The notes: generated by a model not told the origin, from the sequence alone. A stretch of 64,000 bases of DNA from Streptomyces sp. CG 926 (GCF_003148825.1 NZ_QGGZ01000006.1:413087-477086), one strand, 5' to 3'. Numbered from the stretch's first letter, positions 1 to 8,927 are shown. Translations and numbers: made by a program.

Positions 1-2656
1 CGAGCCCGGAGCGGCCCCGTCCGCTCGCGCGCGCGTCGGAGTGGACCAAGGTGTAGCGGCCGCCGGACATGCGCAGCAGGCGTACCGTCGCGGCGGCGGC
101 CACCTGCTCCAGGCGGGCGGCCAGCACGTAGGCCTCCAGGCGCATCTTGCGCTCGTTGTCGGCGGAGGTGCCGGCGGTGAGTCCGGCCAGCCGGGCGACC
201 CGGTCGTAGGCCTCGCGCAGCGGACCGAGCGCGCGCAGTTCCTGCTCGGCCCGCCGGGAGAGCCGGTCGAGCTCCGCGCAGCGCACCCGGGCCGCGTCGG
301 CCGCCGACCCCGCCGTACGAAGCTTCGCCGCGGCGAAGGTCGCAGCGGCCTCGGCCGCATCCGGCGCGGCCGGAGGCAGGGCTGCCGCCTCGGCGGCGCC
401 GGTCTCGCGACGGCGGTCCGCCAGCAGGGTCTCCTCCGTCTGCCAGGCGTCCATCCGGTGTTGGAGCGCGGTGCGTTCGTACTCGGGGAGCACCGCGTCG
501 GCGGCGGCCTCGATGGTGTCGAACCCGGCCTTGAACGAGGCGTCGGCGAGCTGGTCGTCGGCCTCCTTCAGTCGGGCGGCGGTGGCCTCGGCCCGGCGCA
601 GCAAGGTGGCCGCGCCGGAGACCAGCCGGACCCGGTCCTCCAGGGTGCGGGCGCGGGCCGCGACGGTGGGCGCGCCGTCCCGTACGAGGGCGAGTTCGGC
701 CTCCAGCCCGGCCTGTTCGCGGTCCAGGGCCTCGCGCCGGGAGGCCCTGGCGGCGGCCCGGGTCTCGGCGCCCTGCCGGTCGGCGCTGCGCGCGGTGTGC
801 TCCCGCTCGGCCCGGGCGAGCTGTTCGCGGGCGGCGTGCAGACCGGCGGCCGCGGCGTGGGCGGCGGCATGACGGTCACTCAGGTTGGCGGTCAGGCCTA
901 GCAGTTCGGTGGTGGTGGCGTCTCCTGCGGCGGCCGCGGCCTCGGCGCGGGCCTCCTGCGCGGCGGCGAGCCGGCGCTCGACGGCGGCCCGGGCCTGCTC
1001 GGCCCGTTCGAGGTGGGCGTGGGCGGCGTCCTCGGCCGCGCGGTCGACGTGGCCGGGGGCCGGGCGGGCCGGAGCGGGGTGCTCCGCGGACCCGCACACG
1101 GTGCAGGCCTTCCCCGCGACCAGTGCTTCGGCGAGCTCTGCGGCGATCCCGCGCAGTCGGGCCTCCTTGAGCTCCAGCCAGCGCTCCCGGGCGGCGGCCG
1201 ACTCCTCGCGCAGGGTGAGCAGTTCGCCTGCGGCGCGCGCCGCGTCGGCGTCGAGCTCGTCCCGTCGCCCGGCGGCGTTCAGCTGCATGCGGGCCGGCTC
1301 CAGTCGGCCCGCGAGCTGCTCGGCGAGGGTCGCGGCCTGCTGGGCGGTGTCCACGCGCTCCTGCAGTGCCGTACGGGTCGCCTCCCAGCGCTCCAGCCAC
1401 TCGGCGGACTCCTGGTGCTGCTCCTCGGCGGCGCGGGACTCCCGTTCCAGGTCGGCCCGTTCGCGGCCGATCTCGGCGCTGCGCTGTTCGGCGCGCTGCG
1501 CCGCGCCGAGCGCGCCCAGGGCCTCGCGCAGGCGCTGCTCGACGTCGGCGAGCTGCTCGACCCCCGCTTCCTTCAGCGTGGGCGGGAGCTGTGTCCGGGC
1601 GGAGGTCTCGGCGTGGGCTGCGGCCAGGTGTGCGGCGGAGGCGGCGCCGCGCAGTTCCAGGGCGGGGGCCACCAGGGCGCCGCGCCGAGCCCGGTCCAGC
1701 AGGTCGCGTACGCGGTCCCGTTCGGGCTCGGCCTCCGCCAGTAGCGCGGCCCGTCGGAGGGTCTCCGCGTGTCGGCGCTGCAGCCGGTCGAGCTCCCGCG
1801 CGTCCTCGGCGGCCCGTCGGGCGGCGGCGTGCCGGCTTTCGACGGCTGCCAGCGCGTACTCGGCAACGCCCTGGCGTTCGCGGGCCGCGCACCGGGCGAC
1901 GGCCGCCCAGGCCCGCACGGCCTCGGCGAGTCCGGGGTCGCCCGGCTGGTGGCCGGGCATCGGCCAGGCCCGCAGGTCGGCGCTGTCGCCGGCGGCCTGG
2001 GCGAGCCGCTGGGCGGTGTGGAGCACCTTCTCGTCGCCGGCCCGGACCTTGGCCTCGGCGGCCCGGCGGCGCTCGCCGAGCAGGGCCTCGACGGCGGCGA
2101 AGCGGCGGGTGTCGAAGAGCCGGCCGAGCAGTCGGCCGCGGGCCGCCTCGTCGGCGCGCAGGAACTTCGCGAACTCGCCCTGGGGCAGCAGCACGACCTG
2201 GCAGAACTGCTCGCGGCTCATGCCGAGCAGCTGCTCGATCTCCTCGCCGATCTCCTGGTGGGAGCGACTCAGCGGCTCCCAGCCCTCGCCGGTGTGCTCG
2301 CGCAGTCGGCTCTGGGCCTTGTCCTTGGTGGTGCCTGTGCCGCGCTTCTTCGGGCGTTCCTGTTCGGGCCGCCGGCTGATCTCCAACCGGCGTCCGCCCG
2401 CGGTGAGTTCGAGGGTGACCTCGGTGGGGGTGTCGGCGGCGGCGTGGTCGCTGCGCAGGCTGGTGCCGGGGGCCTGACGGGGGCCGGGCACGGAACCGTA
2501 GAGCGCGTAGCAGACGGCGTCGAGCACGGAGGTCTTACCGGCTCCGGTGGGTCCGTGCAGCAGGAAGATGCCCGCGCCGGACAGGGCGTCGAAATCGATC
2601 TCCTGGGGCTCGGCGAAGGGTCCGAAGGCGGTCACGGCCAGCCGGTGCAGCCTCAT
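1..2656 (-). CDS. sbcC: SbcC, nuclease complex SMC-like ATPase (partial)
   Basis: ATPase subunit of the SbcCD (Rad50/Mre11-like) DNA end-processing nuclease, which acts on hairpins and blocked ends. The N-terminus has the Walker A motif GPTGAGKT at residues 35-42. A long charged, Ala/Arg/Glu-rich coiled-coil region follows, and the zinc-hook CTVC (C518, C521) sits at its apex. The second ATPase lobe begins near the left edge; the window cuts the gene after about 885 codons, so Walker B and the signature motif are only partly inside. The ATG start overlaps the sbcD stop as ATGA, which implies translational coupling. The identification rests on Walker A, the CxxC hook and sbcD next door. Confidence 0.95.
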   Translation of the reverse strand, partial: MRLHRLAVTAFGPFAEPQEIDFDALSGAGIFLLHGPTGAGKTSVLDAVCYALYGSVPGPRQAPGTSLRSDHAAADTPTEVTLELTAGGRRLEISRRPEQERPKKRGTGTTKDKAQSRLREHTGEGWEPLSRSHQEIGEEIEQLLGMSREQFCQVVLLPQGEFAKFLRADEAARGRLLGRLFDTRRFAAVEALLGERRRAAEAKVRAGDEKVLHTAQRLAQAAGDSADLRAWPMPGHQPGDPGLAEAVRAWAAVARCAARERQGVAEYALAAVESRHAAARRAAEDARELDRLQRRHAETLRRAALLAEAEPERDRVRDLLDRARRGALVAPALELRGAASAAHLAAAHAETSARTQLPPTLKEAGVEQLADVEQRLREALGALGAAQRAEQRSAEIGRERADLERESRAAEEQHQESAEWLERWEATRTALQERVDTAQQAATLAEQLAGRLEPARMQLNAAGRRDELDADAARAAGELLTLREESAAARERWLELKEARLRGIAAELAEALVAGKACTVCGSAEHPAPARPAPGHVDRAAEDAAHAHLERAEQARAAVERRLAAAQEARAEAAAAAGDATTTELLGLTANLSDRHAAAHAAAAGLHAAREQLARAEREHTARSADRQGAETRAAARASRREALDREQAGLEAELALVRDGAPTVAARARTLEDRVRLVSGAATLLRRAEATAARLKEADDQLADASFKAGFDTIEAAADAVLPEYERTALQHRMDAWQTEETLLADRRRETGAAEAAALPPAAPDAAEAAATFAAAKLRTAGSAADAARVRCAELDRLSRRAEQELRALGPLREAYDRVARLAGLTAGTSADNERKMRLEAYVLAARLEQVAAAATVRLLRMSGGRYTLVHSDARASGRGRSGL

Positions 2657-3822
2657 CGGTGGGTCTCCCGTCGGCTGTCGTCGGCCCGTACGTCGTCGAA
2701 GGCGCCCTGCAGTACGGCCCGTTCGGCCTCGTCGGCGTGGCCGCCGCCGCGTACGTGCGCGACGAAGTCCTCGGCGATCTCCTGGTCGCTGCGGCCCTTG
2801 AGCCGCTGGGCGTAGGAGGCGCCGGTCTCCTCCTGGCGGCCTTCGGGGTCGAAGGCGAGGCTGAGGGTGTGCGGGAAGCGGGCGGCGAGGCGGGCCATGG
2901 GGTCGTCGGGCCGGACCGGGTCGGTGAGGGTGGCCTCGACCCAGGCGTCCTCGTGCGGCTGGTGCGCCGGATCCCTCAGCAGGTCCTCCAGCCGTCCGCG
3001 CAGCCGGGCGAGGGTGCGGGGTACGGGGGTGTCGACGCGCTCGGCGTGGACGATCTCCCCTTCCGCACCCAGTTCGATCAGCCACATGGTCTTGCGGTGG
3101 TCGGCCTCGGAGAAGGAGTAGGCGAGCGGGGAACCGGAGTAGCGGACCCGTTCGTCGATCATCTGGCTGCCGTGGAGGTGGCCGAGGGCGACGTAGTCCA
3201 CGCCGTCGAAGACCGAGGTGGGCACGGCCTCGACCCCGCCGACGGTGATGTCGCGCTCGCTGTCGCTGGCCTGTCCGCCGGTGACGAAGGCGTGCGCGAG
3301 GACGATCGAACGGGTGCCGGGCGCGCGGCCGGCCAGATCGGCCCGGATCCGGTCCATGGCGGCGCCGAGGACCGCCTCGTGGCTCACCTTCTCCGCCTCG
3401 AACCGGTCCTTGACCAGGGCGGGCTCCAGATACGGCAGGCCGTACAGCGCCACGTCACCGTGTACGTCGGCCAGGACGACGGGGTCGGCGCAGCCGTCCG
3501 GGTCGGTGCGCAGGTGGATCCCGGCCCGGCCGATCAGTCCCGCGCCGACCCCGAGCCGGCGCGCGGAGTCGTGGTTGCCGGAGATCATCACGGTGGGCAC
3601 GCCGAGGTCGGCGAGGCGGTGCAGGGCCCGGTCGTACAGCTCGACGGCGGGCAGCGGGGGCACGGCTCGGTCGTAGATGTCACCGGCGACGAGGACGGCG
3701 TCGACCTCGCGTTCGCGCACGGTCTCGATCAGGTGGTCGATGAAGACCGCCTGGGCGCCGAGCAGGTTGACCCGGTGGAAGGCCCGGCCGAGGTGCCAGT
3801 CGGAGGTGTGCAGGAACTTCAC
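2653..3822 (-). CDS. sbcD: SbcD, exonuclease subunit
   Basis: Metallophosphoesterase nuclease subunit of SbcCD, 389 aa, a normal length. Phosphoesterase motifs appear in order: HTSDWHLG near the N-terminus, AGDIYDRA, SGNHDS, LAHAF and LGHLHG, supplying the two-metal centre. A C-terminal capping region follows. The GTG start is chosen because the protein then begins directly at the conserved KFLHTSDWHLG; the open frame upstream of it reads as shadow sequence. It precedes and overlaps sbcC by 4 nt. The 85-nt gap to the next gene upstream probably holds the promoter. Confidence 0.95.
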   Translation of the reverse strand: MKFLHTSDWHLGRAFHRVNLLGAQAVFIDHLIETVREREVDAVLVAGDIYDRAVPPLPAVELYDRALHRLADLGVPTVMISGNHDSARRLGVGAGLIGRAGIHLRTDPDGCADPVVLADVHGDVALYGLPYLEPALVKDRFEAEKVSHEAVLGAAMDRIRADLAGRAPGTRSIVLAHAFVTGGQASDSERDITVGGVEAVPTSVFDGVDYVALGHLHGSQMIDERVRYSGSPLAYSFSEADHRKTMWLIELGAEGEIVHAERVDTPVPRTLARLRGRLEDLLRDPAHQPHEDAWVEATLTDPVRPDDPMARLAARFPHTLSLAFDPEGRQEETGASYAQRLKGRSDQEIAEDFVAHVRGGGHADEAERAVLQGAFDDVRADDSRRETHR

Positions 3823-3907
3823 TCGCCGGCCCCGCCGCGCATGCCGTCTCCCCCTGGTCGTCTCCCGCTCGCTGAACCCCTCTACGCTAACCCGTCCCCG
3901 GGGGCGC

Positions 3908-4534
3908 TCAGGGCGCGTACGTCTCTCCGCCGAGGGTGAGACCGGCGCTGCCCGCGGTGGTGTCGGCGAGCCAGGCCTCGAAGGCCGGCAGGTCCGCCTC
4001 CGGGAGGGCCACCTCGATCTCCACCTCGGCGCCGTAGCGCAGGTCCACGACGGTCCGGCCGGTGGAGCGCAGATCGTTCTGGGTCTTACCGGCCCGCTGG
4101 TGGTCGACGGTGACGGTGGCCAGCCGGTAGCGGCGGCGGGTGACGGTGCCGAGCTCGTCGAGCGCCTCGCCGACGACACCGCCGTAGGCCCTGATCAGCC
4201 CGCCGGCGCCGAGTTTCACACCACCGTAGTAGCGGGTGACGACGGCGACCGCGTAGCGGATGTCGCGGCGCATGAGCATCTGCAGGATGGGCACCCCGGC
4301 GGTGCCGCCGGGTTCGCCGTCGTCGCTCGCCTTCTGGACCGACGCGTCGGCGCCGACGACGTAGGCGAAGCAGTTGTGCGAGGCGGTGGGGTGCTCCTTG
4401 CGGATGCGCGCGACGAAATCCTGGGCCTCCTGTTCGGTCGCGGCGGGCGCGAGCGAGCAGAGGAAGCGCGAGCGGTTGATCTCGGACTCGTGCATGCCCT
4501 CACGGGCCACCGTCACGTACTGGTCTGCCTTCAC
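3908..4534 (-). CDS. YigZ/IMPACT family protein
   Basis: Protein of 208 aa of the YigZ (UPF0029/IMPACT) family. Conserved stretches are SRFLCSLAP near residue 22, HNCFAYVVG near 53, and the family block DDGEPGGTAGVPIL followed by VVTRYYGGVKLGAGGL around residues 71-115. A C-terminal DUF1949-type alpha/beta domain follows. E. coli YigZ has this architecture but its cellular role is not settled; links to translation regulation come from eukaryotic IMPACT. A GTG start is used. It reads in the same direction as sbcDC, but the 85-nt gap suggests a separate promoter for sbcDC. Confidence 0.85.
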   Translation of the reverse strand: MKADQYVTVAREGMHESEINRSRFLCSLAPAATEQEAQDFVARIRKEHPTASHNCFAYVVGADASVQKASDDGEPGGTAGVPILQMLMRRDIRYAVAVVTRYYGGVKLGAGGLIRAYGGVVGEALDELGTVTRRRYRLATVTVDHQRAGKTQNDLRSTGRTVVDLRYGAEVEIEVALPEADLPAFEAWLADTTAGSAGLTLGGETYAP

Positions 4535-4609
4535 CTCACCACCCTAAGCGGTGCAGAAGGGACCCCCTGCGCCCGTCGCGGGCTCGGGGCATCGCCTAGG
4601 TTCGGGGGC

Positions 4610-5173
4610 ATGGAACCGCGGGGGTGGGCTTACCGGTACGTGGGGCCGGTCGAGCTGCGGACGCTCGTCCGGCCGGAGGGTGAGGGTCGGCGCATCCGCT
4701 CCGCCGAGGAGTTCGAGGACTGGGCCTCGGGCCCGGCGGCGGCCGAGCTGTCCGAGCCCGTCACGTTCGTCGTCGACCGTGCCGGTGTGCTGCGGCTCGC
4801 GCCGCGGCGGAGCGAGCACGTGGTGTGCGCCGGCGGTGGCACCGTGCTGAGCGCCGGGGAGATGACCTTCGGGTGGGAGGCCGGGCGGTGGGCGGTCCGT
4901 GAGGTGAGCAACCAGTCGACCGGATACTGCCCGGACACCCGCTCGTGGCCGGCGGTCGCGGACGCCTTGGACGCCGCCGGGATCGGGCACCCGGGCGGCT
5001 TCACCCACGAGGTGGTGTTCCGCAGGTGCCCCACCTGCGAGCAGCTGAACATCGTCCGGGACGAGGACTTCGTCTGCGTCTTCTGCGACGGTCCGCTTCC
5101 GCGGCGGTGGAACGTGGACCCGTCGGCCGGGTGGCCGACCGACTCCCGGGGACCGCTGGGCGGGGGCCCGTGA
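4610..5173 (+). CDS. conserved hypothetical protein with zinc-binding CxxC pairs
   Basis: Cytoplasmic protein of 187 aa without signal or membrane segments, reminiscent of Streptomyces hypothetical proteins. The N-terminal half contains a beta-rich region with RSEHVVCAGGG. The C-terminal third carries two cysteine pairs, CPTC and CVFC, separated by about 13 residues (RCPTCEQLN, then DFVCVFCDG), a compact zinc-ribbon-like arrangement. It is divergent from the YigZ gene with 75 bp between, so the promoters overlap in that gap. The ATG at 4610 is the first in-frame ATG after the intergenic region. Function not recognised. Confidence 0.7.
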   Translation: MEPRGWAYRYVGPVELRTLVRPEGEGRRIRSAEEFEDWASGPAAAELSEPVTFVVDRAGVLRLAPRRSEHVVCAGGGTVLSAGEMTFGWEAGRWAVREVSNQSTGYCPDTRSWPAVADALDAAGIGHPGGFTHEVVFRRCPTCEQLNIVRDEDFVCVFCDGPLPRRWNVDPSAGWPTDSRGPLGGGP

Positions 5174-5295
5174 CCTGGAACGGGGGAATCGCGCGCGGGC
5201 CGTTGCGGTTGACCGGTCAGAGCGTCGGTCCGAGGCGGCGGCGGGGAAGCCGCGGTCCGGGCCGGCGGGGACCAGAACACCAGGAGGCGGCACAC

Positions 5296-5700
5296 GTGTA
5301 CGGCGATCCGGCAACCATCCGCAAGATCCTCACCGAGCTCGGCGACACCTGGGCCGTGGTGGGCCTGTCGAACAACCAGGACCGCGCGGCCTACGGGGTG
5401 GCCCGCGTGCTCCAACGGTTCGGCAAGCGCGTGATCCCCGTGCACCCCAAGGCCGAGACCGTGCACGGCGAGCCCGGGTACGCCTCGCTGGCGGAGATCC
5501 CGTTCGAGGTGGACGTGGTGGACGTCTTCGTGAACAGCGAGCTGGCCGGTCCGGTCGCGGACCAGGCGGCCGCGATCGGCGCCGAGGCCGTGTGGTTCCA
5601 GCTCGGTGTGATCGACGAGGCCGCCTACGCCCGCACCCGCGAGGCAGGGCTGACGATGGTCATGGACCGCTGCCCCGCGATCGAGATCCCGGCGCTCTAG
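5296..5700 (+). CDS. CoA-binding domain protein
   Basis: Single Rossmann-type CoA-binding domain protein (YccU-like), 134 aa. The sequence shows TWAVVGLSNN near residue 18 (nucleotide-binding turn), VIPVHPK near 46, DVVDVFVNSE near 73 and VWFQLGV near 99, all typical of the family. The GTG start has a clean GGAGG 8 nt upstream (5283-5287). A 10-bp perfect palindrome, TGACCGGTCA, lies at 5210-5219 in the leader region. The last 4 nt overlap the stop of the convergent regulator gene. The family is widespread; its physiological role is not established. Confidence 0.85.
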   Translation: MYGDPATIRKILTELGDTWAVVGLSNNQDRAAYGVARVLQRFGKRVIPVHPKAETVHGEPGYASLAEIPFEVDVVDVFVNSELAGPVADQAAAIGAEAVWFQLGVIDEAAYARTREAGLTMVMDRCPAIEIPAL

Positions 5701-6317
5701 CGGGTGTCCGACGCGCCCCCGTGCGTGTGCGCGGGGAGGGGCGCCGAGACCGGGGGGACCGACACGGCGAGGGTCATCTCCATCGGTACGGAGCCGTCGT
5801 TGCGGTAGGTGTGCGTGAGGTTCGCCTCGAAGGTGGCCGCGGCCCCGGCCGGGACGCGGAACTCCTCCTCGCCGACCACCAAGGTCAGCTCCCCGGCTGT
5901 GACGTGCAGCATCTCGATGGTGCCGGACGGGTGCGCGACGGAGTCCGTCCCCTCGCCCGGCACCAGGTGCCAGGTCCACAGCTCCATCGGCCCGCGCTCG
6001 TCGGTGCCGATCAGCATCGTCGTCGAACTGCCCGCCTCGCTGGACCAGATCCGCACCACCTGGTCCGGCGGGACGATCCGGACCTGCGGGCCCCGGTCGT
6101 GGTCGAGGAGCGCGGAGATGCTGACGCCCAGCGCGTCGGCCAGCCTGACCGTGGTGCCCACGCTGGGGTTCGTACGGGCCTGCTCGATCTGGATGATCAT
6201 CCCGCGGCTCACTCCCGCGCGAGCGGCCAGGGAGTCCAGGGTGAAACCGCGCTCGCCGCGCCACCGCTTGAGGTTCCGGGCGAGCGCCTGGGTGAGCTGT
6301 TCGAGGTCCGACACCAT
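5697..6317 (-). CDS. XRE-family regulator with C-terminal cupin domain
   Basis: Transcription factor of 206 aa. An N-terminal helix-turn-helix (about residues 10-65, with FTLDSLAARAGVSRGMIIQIE) is followed by a cupin_2 sensor domain (about 105-185, with LHVTAGELTLVVGEEEF). This class typically senses a small ligand and controls an adjacent transport or catabolic gene. It is divergently transcribed from a DMT exporter, and a dyad of TCCAA/TTGGA boxes lies between them at 6322-6348. The ATG start is only 4 nt from the first box, so the protein probably represses its own promoter as well. Confidence 0.88.
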   Translation of the reverse strand: MVSDLEQLTQALARNLKRWRGERGFTLDSLAARAGVSRGMIIQIEQARTNPSVGTTVRLADALGVSISALLDHDRGPQVRIVPPDQVVRIWSSEAGSSTTMLIGTDERGPMELWTWHLVPGEGTDSVAHPSGTIEMLHVTAGELTLVVGEEEFRVPAGAAATFEANLTHTYRNDGSVPMEMTLAVSVPPVSAPLPAHTHGGASDTR

Positions 6318-6321
6318 TCCG

Positions 6322-6348
6322 TCCAATATTTTGGATGACACAGTCCAA
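6322..6348. promoter_or_regulatory. putative operator, TCCAA/TTGGA boxes
   Basis: Three alternating half-sites lie in the divergent gap: TCCAA (6322-6326), TTGGA (6331-6335) and TCCAA (6344-6348). The first two form a 14-bp dyad TCCAATATTTTGGA; the second and third form a TTGGA-N8-TCCAA dyad. Likely binding site for the adjacent XRE-cupin regulator; the assignment is inference from position. Confidence 0.5.
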
Positions 6349-6420
6349 CAGAGTGAACTAACGTGTTCTGTATTCGATGCTGCACTCCAGCGTTCACCGC
6401 ACTGTACTGCGAGGCTCCGT

Positions 6421-7287
6421 ATGACCGCCCTCTTCGCCCTGGCCACAGCCGTGCTGTGGGGGCTCGCCGACTTCGGCGGCGGGCTGCTGACCCGCCGGAT
6501 CCCGGCGCTCACGGTGGTCGTCGTCTCGCAGATCGTGGCCGTGGTCGTGCTCGGTGCGGTGGTCCTCGGCACCGGCGCCTGGCGGGAGGCCGGCCCGCAG
6601 CTGTGGTTCGCGGTCGGCGCCGGCCTGGTCGGGCCGATCGCCATGCTCAGCTTCTACAAGGCGCTGGCCCTCGGCCCGATGGGCGTGGTCTCGCCGCTGG
6701 GCTCCCTCGGCGTGGTCGTACCCGTCACCGCCGGGCTGATCTTGGGCGAGCGGCCCGGGCTCGGCCAGTTCGCGGGGATCGCCGTGGCGGTCGTCGGCAT
6801 CGTGCTCGCGGGCGGTCCGGAACTGCGCGGCGCGCCCGTCCAGCGGCAGGCCGTCGTCCTCACCCTGGTCGCGGCCTTCGGCTTCGGCGCGGTGATGGCC
6901 CTGATCTCGGAGGCGTCCAGCACCGTCACCGGCCTGTTCCTCGCGCTGTTCGTACAGCGGGTCACCAACGTCGCCGTCGGCGGCGCCGCCCTGTGGACCC
7001 AGACCCGGCGCGGCATACCCGCCCTCCCGGCCGGCGCCGACCCGAAGCTCCTGTGGGGACTGCTGCCCGCCCTGGCCTTCGTCGGCCTCGCGGACGTCGC
7101 GGCGAACGGCACGTACTCCATAGCCGCCCAGAACGGCCCGGTCACCATGGCCGCCGTACTGTCCTCGCTCTACCCGGTGATCACTGCGCTCGCCGCCTTC
7201 GCCGTACTCAAGGAACGACTGCGAACGGTCCAGGCGGCGGGCGCCGGCCTGGCCCTCGCCGGAACGGTTCTCCTGGCCGCCGGCTGA
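6421..7287 (+). CDS. EamA/DMT-family transporter
   Basis: Integral membrane protein of 288 aa with about ten hydrophobic segments arranged as two EamA repeats, the layout of drug/metabolite transporters. Diagnostic pieces are LWGLADFGGG at the N-terminus, SFYKALALGPMGVVSPL near residue 78 and GPVTMAAVLSSLYPVITA near 240, with charged helix caps such as ERPGLGQ and KERLRT. The ATG at 6421 has GAGG six bases upstream. The divergent XRE-cupin gene suggests ligand-controlled export; the substrate cannot be told from sequence. Confidence 0.88.
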   Translation: MTALFALATAVLWGLADFGGGLLTRRIPALTVVVVSQIVAVVVLGAVVLGTGAWREAGPQLWFAVGAGLVGPIAMLSFYKALALGPMGVVSPLGSLGVVVPVTAGLILGERPGLGQFAGIAVAVVGIVLAGGPELRGAPVQRQAVVLTLVAAFGFGAVMALISEASSTVTGLFLALFVQRVTNVAVGGAALWTQTRRGIPALPAGADPKLLWGLLPALAFVGLADVAANGTYSIAAQNGPVTMAAVLSSLYPVITALAAFAVLKERLRTVQAAGAGLALAGTVLLAAG

Positions 7288-7322
7288 GCGGTTCCGACTC
7301 CGGGGCCCACGAGTGCCCGGCC

Positions 7323-8153
7323 CTACGAGTGCTCGGCCTCGGCGAGCTCGACCTCCGCGCGTTCGACCTCCGCACCTTCGACCCCCGCGCGTTCGACCTC
7401 GGCGAGCTCGGCGAGCTCGGCCTCCGTCAGCTCGGCCAGACCGCGCAGCTGCTCCGGGGTCGTCCCGTCCGGGATCGGCACCGGCGTCGGCGTGCGCAGG
7501 GGCGGCTGCCAGCCCGTCTCGGGCTGCCAACGCCGTACGACGCGCGCCGGCGCCCCCGCCACCACGGCATGGTCGGGCACCTCGCCCCGTACGACGGCGC
7601 CCGCGGCCACCACCACGTTCCGGCCGAGGCGCGCGCCCGGCAGGATCACCGCGCCGGTGCCGAGCCAGCACCCCGGGCCGATCTCCACGGGTTCGCTGCG
7701 CGGCCACTGCCGGCCTACGGGCTCGTGCGGGTCGTCGTAGCTGTGGTTGGTGGACGTGATGTAGACGTCGGGGCCGCAGAAGGTGTTCGACCCGATCGTG
7801 ATCCGGGCGTCGGCGATGACGTGGCTGTTCCGGCCGATGACCACCCCGTCGCCGAGGATCAGCATCGGCTCGGATCCCAGGTCGAGGTCCGGCATCATCC
7901 CGGCGGTGAGGGTGACCTGTTCGCCGATGATGCAGTGCCCGCCGAGCTCTATCCAGCGCTCACCGAAGACCGTGCCCTGGGGGAAGGCGAGCCGGGTGCC
8001 GTCCCCGATCGCCCCGAACCTCAGCCGCCCGGGGGTCTGCGCGGTGACCGCGCCGGCCTGCTGCATCCAGCGCCAGCCGGTGTGGACCACGCGGCTCGCC
8101 AGCCGGCGGCGCGCGGCCGTCAGAGATGAGAACGTGTTCTGTTTCTTCGGCAC
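7323..8153 (-). CDS. hexapeptide-repeat (LbH) acyltransferase-like protein with repetitive tail
   Basis: Protein of 276 aa. After a basic N-terminus (residues 1-40), residues about 75-210 show left-handed beta-helix hexapeptide repeats ((I/V)G-type turns), including TSTNHSYDDP with the His expected in O-acetyltransferases, and the closing VVAGAPARVVRRW. It resembles acyltransferases of the WbbJ/LacA type; the acceptor is unknown. The last 25 residues consist of a tandem 5-residue repeat of the form EVERA, unusual for the family. No operon partner: it converges on the DMT gene and is divergent from the gamma-carbonic-anhydrase-like gene. Confidence 0.82.
   Translation of the reverse strand: MPKKQNTFSSLTAARRRLASRVVHTGWRWMQQAGAVTAQTPGRLRFGAIGDGTRLAFPQGTVFGERWIELGGHCIIGEQVTLTAGMMPDLDLGSEPMLILGDGVVIGRNSHVIADARITIGSNTFCGPDVYITSTNHSYDDPHEPVGRQWPRSEPVEIGPGCWLGTGAVILPGARLGRNVVVAAGAVVRGEVPDHAVVAGAPARVVRRWQPETGWQPPLRTPTPVPIPDGTTPEQLRGLAELTEAELAELAEVERAGVEGAEVERAEVELAEAEHS
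7326..7400 (-). repeat. 15-bp tandem coding repeat (5 units)
   Basis: Five consecutive 15-nt units encode EVERA, GVEGA, EVERA, EVELA and EAEHS at the extreme C-terminus of the acyltransferase-like gene, ending at the stop codon. Two units (EVERA) are almost identical at DNA level. Slippage-type expansion of the 3' end is the simplest explanation. Confidence 0.75.
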
Positions 8154-8292
8154 CCGGCCACGGTAGTGCGCCGGACCCGCGTCACCCCGACCCCACTCCT
8201 GTGATCTTCACCCCATCGCGGGCACGGCACCGCGCGTGGCCTACGGTGCCGTTAGCGCGGCAACCGGACGACAGACGGCAGAGGAAGAGAAC

Positions 8293-8838
8293 ATGACGTA
8301 CCAGGCGGCCCAGGCACTCGTGGCGGGTGTCGGCGGCAAGAACCCTCAGATCGACCCGACGGCCTTCACGGCTCCGACCTCGGTCGTGGTCGGCGACGTC
8401 ACCCTCGCCGCCGGCGCGAGCATCTGGTACTCGGCGGTGCTGCGCGCCGACTGCGGCCCGATCACGCTCGGCGCCGACAGCAACGTGCAGGACAACTGCA
8501 CGGTGCACGTGGACCCCGGCTTCCCCGTCTCGATCGGCGAGCGCGTGTCCATCGGCCACAACGCCGTCGTGCACGGCTGCACCGTCGAGGACGACTGTCT
8601 GATCGGCATGGGTGCGACCGTGCTGAACGGCGCGGTGATCGGCGCCGGTTCGCTGGTGGCCGCCCAGGCCCTCGTCCCGCAGGGCATGGTCGTCCCGCCC
8701 GGCTCACTGGTCGCGGGCGTACCCGCCAAGGTGCGCCGTGAGCTGACCGCCGAGGAGCGCGAGGGCATCAAGGTCAACGCCCTGATGTACGTGGAGCTGG
8801 CTGAGCAGCACCGCGCCTCGGTGACTCCGGACGCCTAG
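8293..8838 (+). CDS. gamma-carbonic-anhydrase-like protein
   Basis: Left-handed beta-helix protein of 181 aa of the gamma-carbonic anhydrase/PaaY family. Three histidines in the Zn-ligand positions are present: H72 (in CTVHVDPG), H89 (SIGHN) and H94 (VVHGC). The C-terminal GVPAKVRREL and terminal helix are typical. Members hydrate CO2 or act as thioesterase-like proteins; activity has not been shown for many bacterial homologues. The ATG has a purine-rich GAGGAAGAG leader. Transcribed alone. Confidence 0.87.
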   Translation: MTYQAAQALVAGVGGKNPQIDPTAFTAPTSVVVGDVTLAAGASIWYSAVLRADCGPITLGADSNVQDNCTVHVDPGFPVSIGERVSIGHNAVVHGCTVEDDCLIGMGATVLNGAVIGAGSLVAAQALVPQGMVVPPGSLVAGVPAKVRRELTAEEREGIKVNALMYVELAEQHRASVTPDA

Positions 8839-8893
8839 GCCGCCTCTTTCGGATCGTGTCGGCCGAGCCCGCGGCGACCGTGAAAATTTGCTG

Positions 8894-8906
8894 TCCGATC
8901 ATCGGA
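8894..8906. promoter_or_regulatory. 13-bp palindrome upstream of the maleylpyruvate-isomerase-like gene
   Basis: TCCGAT-C-ATCGGA is a perfect dyad around one base, 21 bp before the GTG start at 8928. A regulator-binding site is plausible from symmetry and position only. Confidence 0.35.
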
Positions 8907-8927
8907 TCAAGGTGATAGACATCCGAC

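Noticed and set aside
885..2477. Long plus-strand ORF opposite sbcC
   Set aside because: Ser/Arg-rich reading typical of the shadow of a GC-rich gene; the minus strand encodes SbcC with clear motifs.
6363..8129. 588-aa plus-strand ORF over the DMT and acyltransferase genes
   Set aside because: Arg/Gly/Ala composition and overlap with two genes having clear domains.
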